A DNA stretch of 64,000 nt from Pseudorasbora parva (Eukaryota > Chordata > Actinopteri > Cypriniformes > Gobionidae). The position numbers and the translations under genes are program-made. Under the pieces are notes generated by a model, which ran no database searches, was not told the DNA's origin, and saw only the letters and a program-made list of their open reading frames with translations. Positions 43,601-55,488 of this stretch are shown here, piece after piece. Position 1 is the stretch's first letter, and each line of letters begins with the position of its first letter. Location of the stretch: the NCBI RefSeq assembly GCF_024679245.1, contig NC_090178.1:18873713-18937712 (forward strand), in the 5' to 3' direction.

Positions 43601-46600
43601 GATCAGAACTACAAACGCGGATAAAAAGCGTTAAATACTACAAACATGACGGATGTGCGAGTTTGACGGTTAAGTAGAGACATTTAGATAAAGGGGTTTG
43701 AGTGACAAACTATCAATATTTAACCTGACAAAAATATATATTTATTCAGTGTTGTCCACATTATATTTCACCTGCAGCAGCATTGTGAACCTTTGTAATG
43801 ACACGTTTGGCCATTAACTTTTAAATGCATCATTATATTTAAACTGCAAACACATGAGGAGAGTCTCTGCATTAAAGACACACAAATGGCAGATCAACGA
43901 GCGGCTACATTTCTCTCCGATACGGTAAGAGATTAATCTGTATGTGGAGGATTTGAACTGTGACGAATCTGACGATGATTGACAGGGCAGTTAAACGGTG
44001 ACGGGATGCACGTAACTAAGTGACAGAGTCCGTTAAAGATGGCGAAGTAGTATGTCCCGAAGCTTGCATACTTTTCTGCTACACACTCAAAAGTATATAC
44101 TTTTTCTTCACAAAAAGAGTACATACTTTTAGGACGTAGTATAAGTAGGCGAATTGGGACGCAGCAATAGAGACAAAATTGTACACCTCCACAAGGCTGG
44201 AAAGGGCTACGGGAAAATTGCCAAGCAGCTTGGTGAAAAAAGGTCCACTGTTGGAGCAATCATTAGAAAATGGAAGAAGCTAAACATTGACGCTAAAAAG
44301 CAGATTTGTGTCTGAGATTTCTGCACTGTCAGCAAAATCAGCAAAACAGAGGAGCTAAATAAAAATCTACTGACGGAGTAGCGGAAAATGACAACGAGCG
44401 GCGGAAAATGCAGAGTGAAGGCGGGAGAAAGTGAAACTCACACGGCAGATGCATGCATGCACGCACGCAGAATTAGAGTGCAGAAAAAGCAGAAAATACG
44501 ATCACCACAGTGAAGTAGTAAGGAAAGTAAGCTCAAATATGTAAATTAACTAATTAAGAGATAGTTGTATGTGGAGAAGTCTTTATTTACATTGCATAAT
44601 GTATTCTTTTCTTTTTTTTTCTTTAAGGTTATCAACCTTATCGAATCATTGAGCCAAACTGTAAAATTACTTTCTGACCTGAAAGAATTACTAAATACAA
44701 GAGCTGAAAAGTGATTTGGAGTTGTTCCCTGTGTCCCCTGTGATTGGGTGATGCATTTGTCGAGTTAGAAGAAATGATTTTTAGAAATATTGGCCAGCTG
44801 AAAAGTATGAACATGAAAAGTATGAGCATGAACAGCACTCAATACTTAGTTGGGACTCCTTTTGCATGAATTACTGCAGCAATGCAGCGTAGCATGGAGT
44901 CGATCGGTCTGTGGCACTGCTCAGTTGTTATGAGAGCCCAGGTTGCTCTGATAGTGGCCTTCTAGTGGCACTGACTAGTGGCATATCGCCTCTTCCTCTG
45001 CACATACTCCATAGATTTTCTATGGTGTTACGGTCAGCCGAGTTTGCTGGCCAATTAAGAACAGGGATACCATGGTCCTTAAGCCACATACTGGTTGCTT
45101 TGGCACTGTGTGCAGGTGCCAAGTCCTTTCGGAAAATAAAAACTGCGTCTCCATAAAGTTGGTCAGCAGCAGGAAGCATGAAGTGCTCTAAAACTTCCTG
45201 GTATGCGGAAGTTGACCTGTGTTGACCCTGGACCTCAGAAAACAGAGACCAACACCAGCAGGTGATATGGCACCCCAAACCATCACTGAAATGCAAAATT
45301 TACTTTCATCAGAGAACATAACTTTGGACCTCTCAGCAGTCCTTTTTGTCTTTAGCCCAGGCGAGACTCTCCTGACCCTGTCTGTTTTTCAAGAGTGGGG
45401 TTGGGTATCGTTTGGTTTTTTTTACGATTCCGGTGCCTGCAACAATACTTAAAAAATAAAAAAGAGCCACAAAATGACAGTGGATGACATTTAAGAATGG
45501 CTTTTTATTGTTTTGTTTTAGTTTTTTTTATTAGTTATTATTCTAAATCTTCTTTAAATTGAAAATTTTATTGAAAGTTTAAAGTATACTTAAATATATA
45601 AATAGATATACAAAACACAATTTACTTTAAATTCACAGTAAAAGCTAAGCCACCTAACCTAACTACAACAGGCCTAATTTAACACTAAAACCAGCTTCAG
45701 TTCAGCATTATTATATTCTCTGGCTAAATATTTTAGAACGCTTCGCCTTATTGCTTCATGGCAACGCGTCGTGCTTCTCACATGACACACACACACAAAT
45801 TTCAGCTTTTAGTTAGCAGACAGTATCCTAGAGCTTCATATTTCATAAATAAATCACACTGAAGCAGTCAATAAGGACCCACTTTAGGGAGGCTTGACAA
45901 TTTCACAAAGCCTACTTAAAATACCAAAACTGATGTGATATTTATGGTGACCTGAAGACAGGTAAAAGCATCTTGAATACAAAATATAAATACAATAATT
46001 AATGGTAAATTCAAATGGGTAATTTATCTTGTATGTAGGCTAATTATTTATTCACCTTATGTAATGTAAATGCACCAAATATGAATCAGGCTCTCCTCGA
46101 AGCAATAATCATGTAACCGCTAATAAAGCATAAATTATACTATACATTAATCACATAATAAATAAATAAATAACAAAGATAATACATGATCAAGTTTCTT
46201 CTATTTCTAGGCAACCGGCCCCCTGGGATGATCCCTAATAAGTTTTATTACATGAACATAGATCTCCAGCGACTGTCTCAGTACTTTGTGGTCCCTTTGA
46301 ATCCACCTGCAGACCCTGCTGAGGCAATGTTTGAGAAAGGTATTCAAACTGCTGTTTTACGATGACTCATGATGGCCACATGCACAATGCAAGCTATACT
46401 TGTGGATTTATTTCTCTCATATAGAAAAAATATTTGTTTTATAGTCTAAAAAGTAGTCTTTTGTGTTTTTATGTGAGTCACTTTGTCACATTCTCTTTTA
46501 TTTTCTCTCATCCTCCATCTTTCCATGTAGGCACTTTGAATGCGATGCGCTTTGTGACAGCTGTAGCAGAGAAGGACAAAGAGGGAGACGTGATGGTGGA

Positions 46601-47035
46601 GAGGGTGTCTAGAGAGCTCTGGAAAAGAATCTGGAGCACTGATCAGGACATTACCCTTCCCGCCTCACTCACTGAGGTATACACCCAAGATTAGCTCTTT
46701 AACTTCAGCACAAAAATAACAGATTTATTAGTATTGATTTTAACTGAAGAGGTTTCAGATGTAGAACCTACATTATAAAATCGCTAATTAGAATAAATCA
46801 TCATGGTAATCTTCTATTACTTTATAACTATGTAAGCATTTCTTGATATCATCCATTGTACTTCACTGGCTTTGTCTTCAGTGTTTTCACTAATGTAATG
46901 CTTTTCTGTTTTGCACAGGCAGGATTAAAGGCAGGTCTCTCAACCAATGAGGTGAAGGAAATTCTGACCATCGCCAAATCTCAACCAATCAAAGACAAGC
47001 TAAAGAGTGTCACACAGGAAGCGCTGGAGTATAAA
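40647..47035 (+). CDS. gstk1: Glutathione S-transferase kappa 1, exons 1-5 (182 codons; 3' end not found)
   Basis: Exons on the plus strand: 40647-40718, 40800-40881, 46211-46339, 46531-46676 and 46919-47035, with GT-AG borders and closing phases. The protein begins [21 protein letters not shown]16 in the SPYSW motif is the kappa-class catalytic serine. [20 protein letters not shown] (exon 3) and [13 protein letters not shown] (exon 4) are the helical DsbA-like insertion. Kappa GSTs are dimeric, mitochondrial and peroxisomal, conjugating glutathione or reducing peroxides. A full-length family member is about 226 aa. The last ~45 residues, which complete the thioredoxin fold and part of the glutathione site (a GSDR-type motif), are not seen between 47036 and 64000, although exon 5 ends in a normal splice donor. 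Intron 2 is 5.3 kb and full of transposons. This copy may be truncated, or its terminal exons may lie beyond the window. Confidence 0.9.
41543..42158. mobile_element. 616-bp MITE with TTAA target duplication in gstk1 copy 1
   Basis: The left end AGCTACACTGTGTAAC and right end ACACTGTGTAGCT are inverted, and TTAA stands directly on both sides (41539-41542 and 42159-42162). The second gstk1 copy, near 61470-61490, has a single uninterrupted TTAA in the same context (TACTTTTTAATGTCAGCAGG). The insertion therefore post-dates the duplication. TTAA duplication is the piggyBac habit. No coding capacity. Confidence 0.85.
42741..44290 (+). mobile_element. Tc1-like transposon fragment with a MITE inside
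   Basis: A hAT-like short repeat (GGTTCGGTTCGG... GATTCGGTGCATCCCTAA, 42741-42858) precedes a Tc1-type end, ACAGTGAGGAAAATAAGTTT (42871). The transposase N-terminus starts at about 43363 ([10 protein letters not shown]), is interrupted by the MITE at 43400-44164, and resumes [20 protein letters not shown] with a helix-turn-helix ending RKWKKLN near 44288. The catalytic part and the right end are missing. The 43090-43240 stretch is further repeat filler. All of this lies in gstk1 intron 2. Confidence 0.75.
43400..44164. mobile_element. 765-bp MITE with CTGCGTCCCA ends
   Basis: Left end CTGCGTCCCATTTCGCATAC, right end mirrored (GTAGGCGAATTGGGACGCAG), 18 of 20 matching. It interrupts a Tc1 transposase reading frame that reads through on both sides. 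ATAG occurs on both sides close to the borders, but the target duplication is not clean. No protein is recognised within. Confidence 0.82.
44760..45405 (-). pseudogene. Tc1-like transposase fragment, first copy
   Basis: Minus-strand text includes [40 protein letters not shown] and [16 protein letters not shown], a degenerate catalytic core (NSPDLNPIE altered to NSADRNTIE) with stops and frame changes. At its N-terminal side, near 45393, the sequence joins abruptly to GGGGTTGGGTATCGTTTGG, a different repeat. The fragment at 62190-62935 is closely similar and joins a similar repeat at the same point. Both lie downstream of gstk1 exon 2, so they belong to the duplicated block. Confidence 0.85.
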
Positions 47036-47629
47036 GTCAGTTTGCCTTTTACTTGCATCTTTGCATCCTTTTAATTTCTAACAAAAATTTTTTTGTTACT
47101 TCTAAACAACTTCTAAATAAAAAAAATATTTTAATTTTCTGTAAATTCAATTATTTCATTGCTGTGTTCACTGTAAACTCACATTTGCAAACTGCAAACA
47201 CACACTAAATAATAACGGGAAAAAATCAAGCCATGATCTAGTAAGTCTTATTAGATTTGTCTATTTGCTTACTAAGACTGCATTTATTTGAAAAAACACA
47301 ATATTGTGAAATGTTATTAAAATTTAAAGTGTTTATTTTACTATTTATGTTGGCTTGACAAAGACAACTGCTCTGCTGATCTACTATTTAAACAACTTAA
47401 ATCTCAACCAATTAAATCTCAAATCTTGTTTTTCATGCCCTTTCCAGTAAAATTCCTTATTCCATTTAAAAAGGACCACAGGGTTTTTAAAAAAACTCCT
47501 CACTGAGGTTATCATAATTCATGCATGAAAGACGGTACACCATTCAGTCGTACACCCTCGCCTGGAGTTATGGAAACTGTGGGCTTGGCCTCTGAGGGGC
47601 CCAGCTCGTAGAATCAGGTCTATCTACTG

Positions 47630-49216
47630 AGGTAATAGAAACCATGTTGCACTCCAGAGCACCTTCTACGAGGAGACTGTATGGCCTAAAATGGAGAGTT
47701 TATGTCGCCTGGTGCACAGGCCGTTCTTTAAATCCAGTTCACTGCCCGGTTGGTTCAGTACTAGATTTTATGCAAGAAAAGTTCTCTTAAGGGTTATCCC
47801 CTTCCACTCTGAAGGTTTATGTGGGGGCAATATCTTCTTACCACATTCCTATAGATAGCGCATCAGTAGGGAGGCACCCATGGGTAACCCGTTTTACTAT
47901 TTCCCTCATGGGACACTGAGGCTGAGACCTGCGGCATGCTCGAGGTAAATGGGCTGCATTTATATAGCGCTTTTATCCAAAGCACTTTACATTTTGCCTC
48001 ACATTCACCCATTCATACACCGACTGCGGTGTCAGCCATGTAAGACGCCATCCAGCTCGTCGGGACACTTCGGACACTTGGTCAGGGACACTTCGACACT
48101 TGGTCAGGTGGAACCGGGGATTGAACCACCAACCTTCTGGTTTGTAGACAACCTACATGAACCACTGAGCCACTGCCGCCCCTCGAGGGTGTCTACCTGG
48201 GACTTGGCCATAGTACTAGACCGCCTAATGTTAGCCCCTTTTGAGCCTATTGAAGAGGTACCAGAGAAATTTCTCACATTAAAGACGGTGTTTCTTCTGG
48301 CTATTTAGTCCTTTAAAAGAATAGGGGACTTGCAGGCTCTTTCGGTTGCTCCCTCTTGCCTCGAGTTCGCACCTGGGATGGTGAAAGCTTTCTTATTCCC
48401 AAGGGAAGGTTATGTACCGAAGGTCCCCACTAACGTGGCGGGCCCTGTAATGCTTTGCCCGGTAAGGGCCTTGGATGCTTATCTCCACAGAGCTGCCCTG
48501 TGGCGTAAATCTGATCAGTTATTTGTGTGTTTTTGGGTTGCCGAGTAAAGGGAAGCCAGCATCTAAGCAGACGTTGAGCAAGTGGATAGTTGAGGCTATC
48601 TCTCTCGCATATGAGTCCTCTGAACAGCCTTCACCTTTGAAAGTCCGAGCCCATTCAACTAGGAGTATGGTAGCCTCTATGGCACTGGTGTCAGGAGTTT
48701 CGCTCCAAGAGGTTTGTGATGCGGCAGTGTGGTCCTCTCCGCACACTTTTGTGAGGTTTTACAACTTGGATGTAGCCTCTACCCCAGGTTCCCGGGTGTT
48801 TGTGGGTTGATGATTTCACATACGTATACAGGCACTTGGGACTATGGCGACATGGGCATTTCCCGTAGTGTTTTGACACAGCTCGAGGTCCCTCGATAAG
48901 GGAACGTCTCAGGTTACGTATGTAACCATGGTTCCCTGAGAGGGAACGAGACGCTACGTCGCTTTGCCATACTCCCGGCATGCCTGTGACCGACTTGTTC
49001 GACTTTTTTAGAAGCTAACACTGTTTGGTCCGGGTGTGCTTTATAGCTTCCTGGTCAATGACATCACCCGCCTATGACGTATCGCCGCGCTATTGGACAG
49101 ATTTCACAAGTGCTTCATGACGCAATCACGCAGAGGCGTTCCCGTAGCGTTTCGATGCAGCGTCTCGTTCCCTCTCAGGGAACCATGGTAACATGCGTAA
49201 CCTGAGACGTTATGTC
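47630..49216 (+). mobile_element. DIRS-type retrotransposon, tyrosine recombinase 3' part (decayed)
   Basis: A plus-strand reading shows MLHSRAPSTRRLYGLKWRVF (core-binding domain, from about 47645), then after a nested repeat STWDLAIVLDRLMLAPFEPI, FKRIGDLQALSV (first catalytic Arg), VRAHSTRSMVAS (His-x-x-Arg, about 48640-48675) and SSPHTFVRFYNLD (the Tyr nucleophile, about 48735-48771). This arrangement is that of fish DIRS elements. A TAG at about 48307 and a frame change near 48540 show decay. Downstream, CGTCTCAGGTTACGTATG (48904) and GCGTAACCTGAGACG (about 49195-49209) are inverted to each other, the terminal/internal complementary repeats DIRS elements use instead of LTRs. The reverse transcriptase and RNase H parts are not seen. 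It lies after the last gstk1 exon found. Confidence 0.85.
47946..48181. mobile_element. Short fish interspersed repeat nested in the DIRS recombinase
   Basis: TAAATGGGCTGCATTTATAT begins a familiar teleost short repeat, ending near CACTGAGCCACTGCCGCCC. CTCGAGG occurs directly on both sides (47939-47945 and 48182-48188), a 7-bp target duplication. The recombinase frame reads up to and away from the insertion. Confidence 0.82.
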
Positions 49217-49499
49217 ACAGCAGTGAAATCTGTGGCTGTGTTATATGTTTAAACTTTAATATTATTAATTTTAATAGGTTAATAGATGTTTTTTCAGGAG
49301 TGTTATGGGTTTGGAAATTTTAAAGAAATTCTTAGTGCATTACAATTTAACTAAACCCATTCGACTTGTCTACTAAATCTACTGTATATTTAGTCGACTA
49401 AAACAATTCAGATGACTAAAATAGGACTAAAACTAAATAGCATTTTAGTCAAACGACTATGACTAAAACTAAATTCGCTGTCAAATTAACACTGGTCAG

Positions 49500-49720
49500 C
49501 AACATGCTAATTCATGTTAGCAAAGTGCTAAACATGCTAATTCAACATTTTAAGTCATGCTAGCAACATGTTAAGTCATGCTAGCAACATGTTAATTCAT
49601 GTTAGCAATGTGTTAAAACATGCTAGCAAAAATGTTAAAACATGTTAGCGAACATGTAAATTCATGCCTAACAACATGCTGAAAACAATTAAGCAACATT
49701 TTAAATCATGCTAGCGGGGG
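49500..49720. repeat. Degenerate ~20-bp tandem repeat (CATGCTAGCAACATGTTAA-like)
   Basis: About ten diverged units built on CATGCTAGCAACATG and TTCATGTTAGCAA. It is preceded (49330-49495) by ACTAAAACTAAA-type text also repetitive in fish. No gene. Confidence 0.8.
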
Positions 49721-49729
49721 TGTAATTTA

Positions 49730-50440
49730 TGCTGCCTTCATGTGCTATCAGAAGGTTCCTACTTCCCACTTCAGAAGTCGAGATTGCGATCTTGTTGTGT
49801 TCAGGTGCTTTGTTGGAAAGATTGGAGGACGCCATGTTCATACTTTTGTGCGTCTTGGGAAAACGTTATTTTAACACTGTAACCCATTTCAGTCATTTCC
49901 TGTTTCCAGAAAATCATAGAATCACTGACAAACATAGCAGCATAACACGAAAGCATATTGTTAATGTTTATAATCACATTCACAATAAAGGCATAATGTA
50001 GACAAGATAAGGCTGCTTAAAAACTAAAATGCAATAGTTTTCAGCCATACATGATCCTATTGTATAGCTACTTTTACCACACTATCCATAGTCAGCTTGC
50101 TCACTATTCTGGAATGATGGTCAATCGCATTTGATTTTTGATGGGTTTTAAAACACAATATGCTTCAAATGATTATTAATTTATGTACTACTGACAAGAC
50201 AATTAAATTTAATAAAACAACTAATAAAAAACTAAAACAACACCTGCCACAGCAGAAATTCGTCTCATATCCGCCATTTTTAACGGTTATGCCACGCCCA
50301 TCTCGGGAACTTGGGCATCAAAATTATTTTCGAAATTCCCAGTGGTAAACACGACATTAGAGAGCGTTCATGTGCAATTTTTTACCTCAGAAACTATCGA
50401 AAACTATTTACGATAATTCCAATAGCACGTGAAGGCAGCA
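49730..50440. mobile_element. 711-bp MITE with TGCTGCCTTCATGTGCTAT ends
   Basis: The left end TGCTGCCTTCATGTGCTAT and right end ATAGCACGTGAAGGCAGCA match as an inverted pair with one mismatch. No recognisable protein. It lies between the tandem repeat at 49500-49720 and the large inverted repeat. Confidence 0.8.
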
Positions 50441-51308
50441 TTATTGGGGGAGGCTTACATCCCCATCACTTTCAACCACCCTAATATTTCAACATGAAAA
50501 TCACAGTAGATCAAATGAAACATATGTAGAATAGTTGAATGAAAACACGGGACCAGTGGAACTGCTGCTGAGGAAGGCTTTATTATCATGAGACCTACAG
50601 ATGCCACTGGATGGATTTAAGAGAGAACACAGCAATGAGAAGTGTTTTCACTATGATTTTATCACCTGCACATGTCACACACACAAATGAATCAATCGGT
50701 TAAAATCACACGTTCTGTTAACGCACACACATACTCAGAAACAGTAAAAAAAACTATTAAATCCTGTCTATCCATTCATAAAACACTTTCTATGACATTA
50801 ATGACACTCTTAGCAACATTACTGCATATTATGTATGGAGGACCAACCCTGCATACATTTAAAAACAAAATAATTGAATGAATAAGTAAATAAATGAATG
50901 AACAAATAAATAAATATAGCCTACACATTGGCTATGTAAATTAATAAACAGATAAAAATGTAATATTAGGAAAATAAATAACAATAAACGACTTGATAAA
51001 ATAAATGATTAATTTTTAATGAAAATTTGTATTATCTTTCCCTTAATTTATTATTTTTTGCTTTTATATAAAATATATATTTTTAACTTTTATTTATTTG
51101 TTAATTAATTTTAACATTTGTTTTACATTAGTTTTATATTTATGCTTTCAATTATTATTTTTTACATTTATTTATTCCTACGTGTATTTATTTTTAGATT
51201 TCTTGATTGATTGATTGATTCATTTATTTTTCCGTGTGCAACATGGAAATGAGGAGGGCGGTCCTTGTGTATGGAGAGAAAACAGTATCTAAACCTTCCA
51301 CAAATGTA

Positions 51309-51630
51309 CGTGAGAGATCCACATTCGCGTGTACCAATCCACAAATGCACGCACCAATTCACAAATGCACGCGAGAGATCCACGTGCGCACGCACCAATT
51401 CACAAATGCACGCGAGAGATCCACACACACAAAGCAATCCACAAATGCATGCGAGAGATCCACACACACAAAGCAATCCACAAATGCATGCGAGAGATCC
51501 ACACACACAAAGCAATCCACAAATGCACGCGAGAGATCCACATGCGCGCGCACCGATCCACAAATGCACGCGAGAGATCCACACACACAAAGCAATCCAC
51601 AAATGCACGCGAGAGATCCACACACACATT
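51309..51630. repeat. 39-bp minisatellite, left arm
   Basis: Unit about CAATCCACAAATGCATGCGA plus GAGATCCACACACACAAAG, 8 units with GCGCGC-bearing variants. Because the unit length is divisible by three, all frames stay open, so the open frames on both strands here are artefacts. Confidence 0.93.
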
Positions 51631-51812
51631 TGATTATGTGTAAATTACACACCTGTAATTTAATGCACAGTAAATCACAAGTCTTTGCATTGGTGTTCTT
51701 CTTAGAATGCCCCTGAATATGCGCTTTTGTACCTGTGGAATGTTTTGAGACTGTCGTTCCGTGGCCTTGATTCACAAATGCACAAGTGCACGGAAGCCTG
51801 TCCGTATCTGTC

Positions 51813-52478
51813 ATAGACAGTAAAAGAAATGGACGGAGGGATCCCATTGCCTTCTACGGCGTTAAGTGATGTCAGTATAGGGGCACTCACTTCCTGATGG
51901 CTGAGCGAACTGCGCAGGCTCAGACTGAGCTTGAGGACGTAGATGTGACGTGAGCCTCCTGTCTGACAGCTGTAGGTCTTCTAGTAGATGTGGAAAGTGA
52001 AAGCTGAATCACGTTGTTTAAATATTTTCTCCCGTTGCTTTTGGCTCACTATGGGCTTCTCCCCATTCTTCTCTCTTGACTTTATCAGACTTTATGTCTC
52101 CACGTCCCCCCGACTGCCTCATAGACAGTAAAAGATTGCCTGCGAGCGTCTCCTCAGGTCTATACGGTAATTTCTCAACTGTGCGACAGAGTCGCTTTGG
52201 TTATGACGCAATCGTTAGCCTATTTTTACAAAAACAGCTTCTGCGGGGCGATAGTGTAAGATACAAGGTAACGGAGCCTTTTATACATTGTCGTGTTTCT
52301 TTAGAAGTAAACAGTGGACAAATGGAGTCTTTAAACGCCTCAGATGTAAAGTTATTCACTGTCAAAGTGACTCAAAAATGAATGGGAGTCAATGGGATGC
52401 TAACAGCAGGTGATGGCTTGGTTAGCAATGGCAGCCCCTAGGGGTGGAACGCTTTCCGAGCGCTAGATTACCCCCTTG
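51813..52478. mobile_element. 666-bp insertion private to the left arm, 9-bp direct repeats
   Basis: GTATCTGTC stands on both sides (51804-51812 and 52479-52487). The right arm carries a single complement of it (GACAGATAC, 56102-56110) in otherwise matching sequence, i.e. an empty site. The insertion begins ATAGACAGTAAAAG, a motif also seen near 17887, 40055, 52122 and 54118. It has no inverted ends and no poly-A tail. A deletion between direct repeats in the right arm is an alternative. Confidence 0.72.
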
Positions 52479-53262
52479 GTATCTGTCCCAAAGATGCGAT
52501 ACAGTGTTCTTCCTCCAGAGGGCGCTTACCGGCCTTCGAACTGAATCTTCCAAAGGGCTAAATTCATTTTGTTTTCTGACTTGGTGAGACAACTGAAGTC
52601 TAAACATTTTTCACTAAATATCTTATACATAAATACAAATATAGAAAACAAACCTTTTTTTATTCTTCAACATGAGATCAGAAAATATATAGCCTATTAA
52701 AAAAAACATTCGGATAACAGGAAAGCTTTTACGTCTTTAAAATGATTTCTGTAACTGTTGGTCATTACTAGGCTCAGTACTATCGCAAGTGCTGTGCCAA
52801 GTGTGAGACTGAACAGGGCAGGCACGTGCAGAGGGGGAAGCTTTGGGTGCTCGAGCCCTAGCCCTTTTTCAAAATAAATCAAAAGTGCCCCTCTCAGACA
52901 AATATCAATGATAATATTTTTGGTCAATAAAACAAAATAAATTTGACTTATAATAACATGACAATGTGGACTGTTAGAAACACTAAGACTGTTAAAAACA
53001 CACCAAACTCAGGAAATATCATAGCCCAGAATATGAACGCATGGAAACGCTTACGTGGCTTAATGCACTAAGACAGTATTAATATGATATTTCCTTTTGG
53101 TGTTTGGTGTGTTTTTAACACTGTCTTAGTGCATTAAGTCACGTTAAGCATTTTCTTATAATGGTTTTCTATGGGAGAAAAACGTTTAACGTGTAATAAA
53201 ACGCCTTGCGTTCATATTCTGGGCTATGATATTTCCTGAGTTTGGTGTGTTTTTAACAGTCT

Positions 53263-53495
53263 AAAGGCATCTTTACACAGCAAACGCGGCACAGAAACCG
53301 ATTCTGACCCGGCATAAAATCCCAAAAATGTGCATTTACACAGACCGTTTAATCATTCTCTGAAGCGGCATAAATGCATTTACACAGGAATTAAAATCGC
53401 GGGTAACAATGCGTTGAACATTATTTAAAACTACAGTTTTAACAAAGTGTTATAAATTAATTTAAAACAAATAATGAAATGTATAAAAATAGACC

Positions 53496-53576
<81 letters not shown>

Positions 53577-55488
53577 CAAAAAAATAGTTTTTTTCTGCCT
53601 TCTATAAAGCGCTTTTGATGTTTGGCATAATTCTGTAGGTCTACACTGTAATTCTGCAATTCTTCTATTGTAGGCTACGGTATAGTTATTTTATATTTCT
53701 TAATAAAATTGTGCCTGATTGACAATGCTATAACGAAAGTATAGCCTACATTATTACGGGTTAGAATACCGCAGGATTAAAAGATCCAAAGTTTTTTTCA
53801 AAGAAACAGAAAGTCACTTTAGAGCATTCACATGTAGACTAGGCTACAGTGCGTCGCATCCGTGGGGGATACACCCACTCTTTTCTCGGTGACAGGTTTC
53901 AACACCCGCTCTTTTTCTGCAGTTTTTCCGCAGTTTTGCACAAACACCATAGCCTACTGCAGTCGCTCCTCCATTTCTCTGGCCGCTCTGTGTCTGCGCT
54001 CGCTGCTGTTTCGGTGCAGGACGGACCTGTCCGCGGTCGTTCTCCGTGGTTCTGACCAAAGAAGAGCGATCTGGAATCTCCATTATAGCACCTGCACCCT
54101 CTCTCTCTCTGAGCCCATAGACTGTAAAAGTGGTCAGGGTTGTAATATTTCCCCAAAACGAAGTTTAGTTCTCAGCTCGTATAACATGAACCCGAATATT
54201 TGACAATTCTGTCTAATTGTGAAAAGAAAAACGTTACACACGTCAATCCATTACCGACGATTTTTGTTCGCGTCTTTATTAAATAGGCCTATAGCCTACA
54301 AACAGTTAGGCTATTTAATTAAAACATTATGTTATAGGCTAATATTTAAACATAGCCTAACTATGACATTATAGTTTTCTTTAACCCTTTGTTTTTGAAA
54401 TTAAGCGCCGCCGCATTTTGTTCCTTCGTGACAGCGGGAACAACTCACTCTGTAATTTTTTGCCACATGATACAGATAGCCTAGGTGATATGCATAATTA
54501 TAAACTATAAATGTTCGACTTTTATGTCACAATAACAACAAATATTCTGGGAATATTGTTTATGCACTTCAAAATTTCCAAACGCTGTCTTAATTCATTT
54601 TTTTATTATTAGGCTAATAACAATTGTTTAAAAGCATTTCTAAATTCAGTTATTTCCACAAAAAAAACGAAATTTCGAGCCAAAATAACGAAACGGTAAA
54701 AACTACCACCATGCAAATTACCTACATTTAGCCCTTCTCTCGCTACAACCCGACTGGGGAACGAATGAGCTAAATGTTCTAAATAAATATGCACATAGCC
54801 TAATAATAATGATAATTAAAAATTAAATAAACTCAAATATTCTACAATGTTGCTTATAGACAAATTAGCCTACAACCATAATGATTGAGCTATAGCCTAT
54901 TTCAAGTTGTTAGGCTGCAGCACTATGCCTAAGGGAAAAATCCAAACTTCAGTCTATTTTAACGACATGTAGGACAGCAGATAGAATATATCAGAAAATA
55001 TCACATCTAATATAAAATATCTCTCCAAGAGATTATAATAGCCTACTGGGTTGCACAGTGACGCCGACTGGGTAGGCTACAGCATTTACCGTTTCTGAGG
55101 GGAAATGTTGCAGTGCGTTGATCTGCCAGTCTCTTAAAAGGAAGATTACAAACACTACAGTGGTTAGCTTGACGTGAGTACAGAAAGCATTTACTTTAAT
55201 TCCTAGATAGTTTGTCTCCTTGCTGCTTCTTGATTCTCGCGACTAGTGAGCTGGCTGAAACGTGGTTGTCATGACAATGATGTAGTTTAAGGCGGCACAG
55301 GTTCGCGTTCATTTACACTGAATCAAAACCGCTTCTATGTCGCCTTTGATACTAGGGGCCGAGGTGGGTCAGACCCGGCATAATTTAAGTCTGCTTTAAT
55401 GTGGCATCGCGTCTTTACACAGAATTTTGAGCAGACACAGACCCGCGTTAGACCCGCCTTAACTCGGCTGTGTAAAGATGCCTTTAGT
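53263..55488. mobile_element. 2.2-kb element at the centre of the inverted repeat
   Basis: Starts TAAAGGCATCTTTACACAGC and ends with its exact complement, GCTGTGTAAAGATGCCTTTA. The text just inside both ends has related GACCCGGCATAA and TTTACACAG words. It contains a (TA)n tract (about 53501-53575) and CpG-bearing text near 53850-54060. No recognisable transposase. The flanks 52970-53262 and 55489-55625 carry further short inverted pieces (GTTAAAAACACACCAAACTC and its mirror), so the centre is itself palindromic at several scales. Confidence 0.75.

Larger units (their letters stand above)
50834..52969. repeat. Left arm of a ~9.7-kb inverted-repeat structure
   Basis: The arm begins TGGAGGACCAACCCTGCAT (near 50836) and ends CATAATAACATGACAATGTG-like text near 52969. 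Its reverse complement is 55625-60534. Segments in order: an AT-rich outer part (50855-51230), a 39-bp minisatellite (51309-51630), a unique segment (51630-51802), a private insertion (51813-52478) and an inner segment (52479-52969). Without the private insertion it is about 1.46 kb, against about 1.44 kb for the other arm once that arm's two insertions are removed. Inner parts look about 99% identical by eye; the AT-rich outer part is nearer 85%. Confidence 0.92.

Noticed and set aside
41540..47035. gstk1 copy 1 as a pseudogene
   Set aside because: All five exons have intact frames and splice sites; only the terminal exons are unseen, which may lie outside the window.
51168..51847. Overlapping open frames of 75-162 residues in the 39-bp repeat (and mirror copies at 58787-59433)
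   Set aside because: Repeat artefacts; the same text is open in several frames and both strands and lies in inverted-repeat arms.
53844..54203. Overlapping open frames in the central element as a transposase
   Set aside because: Short, overlapping on both strands, and lacking DDE or other transposase motifs.
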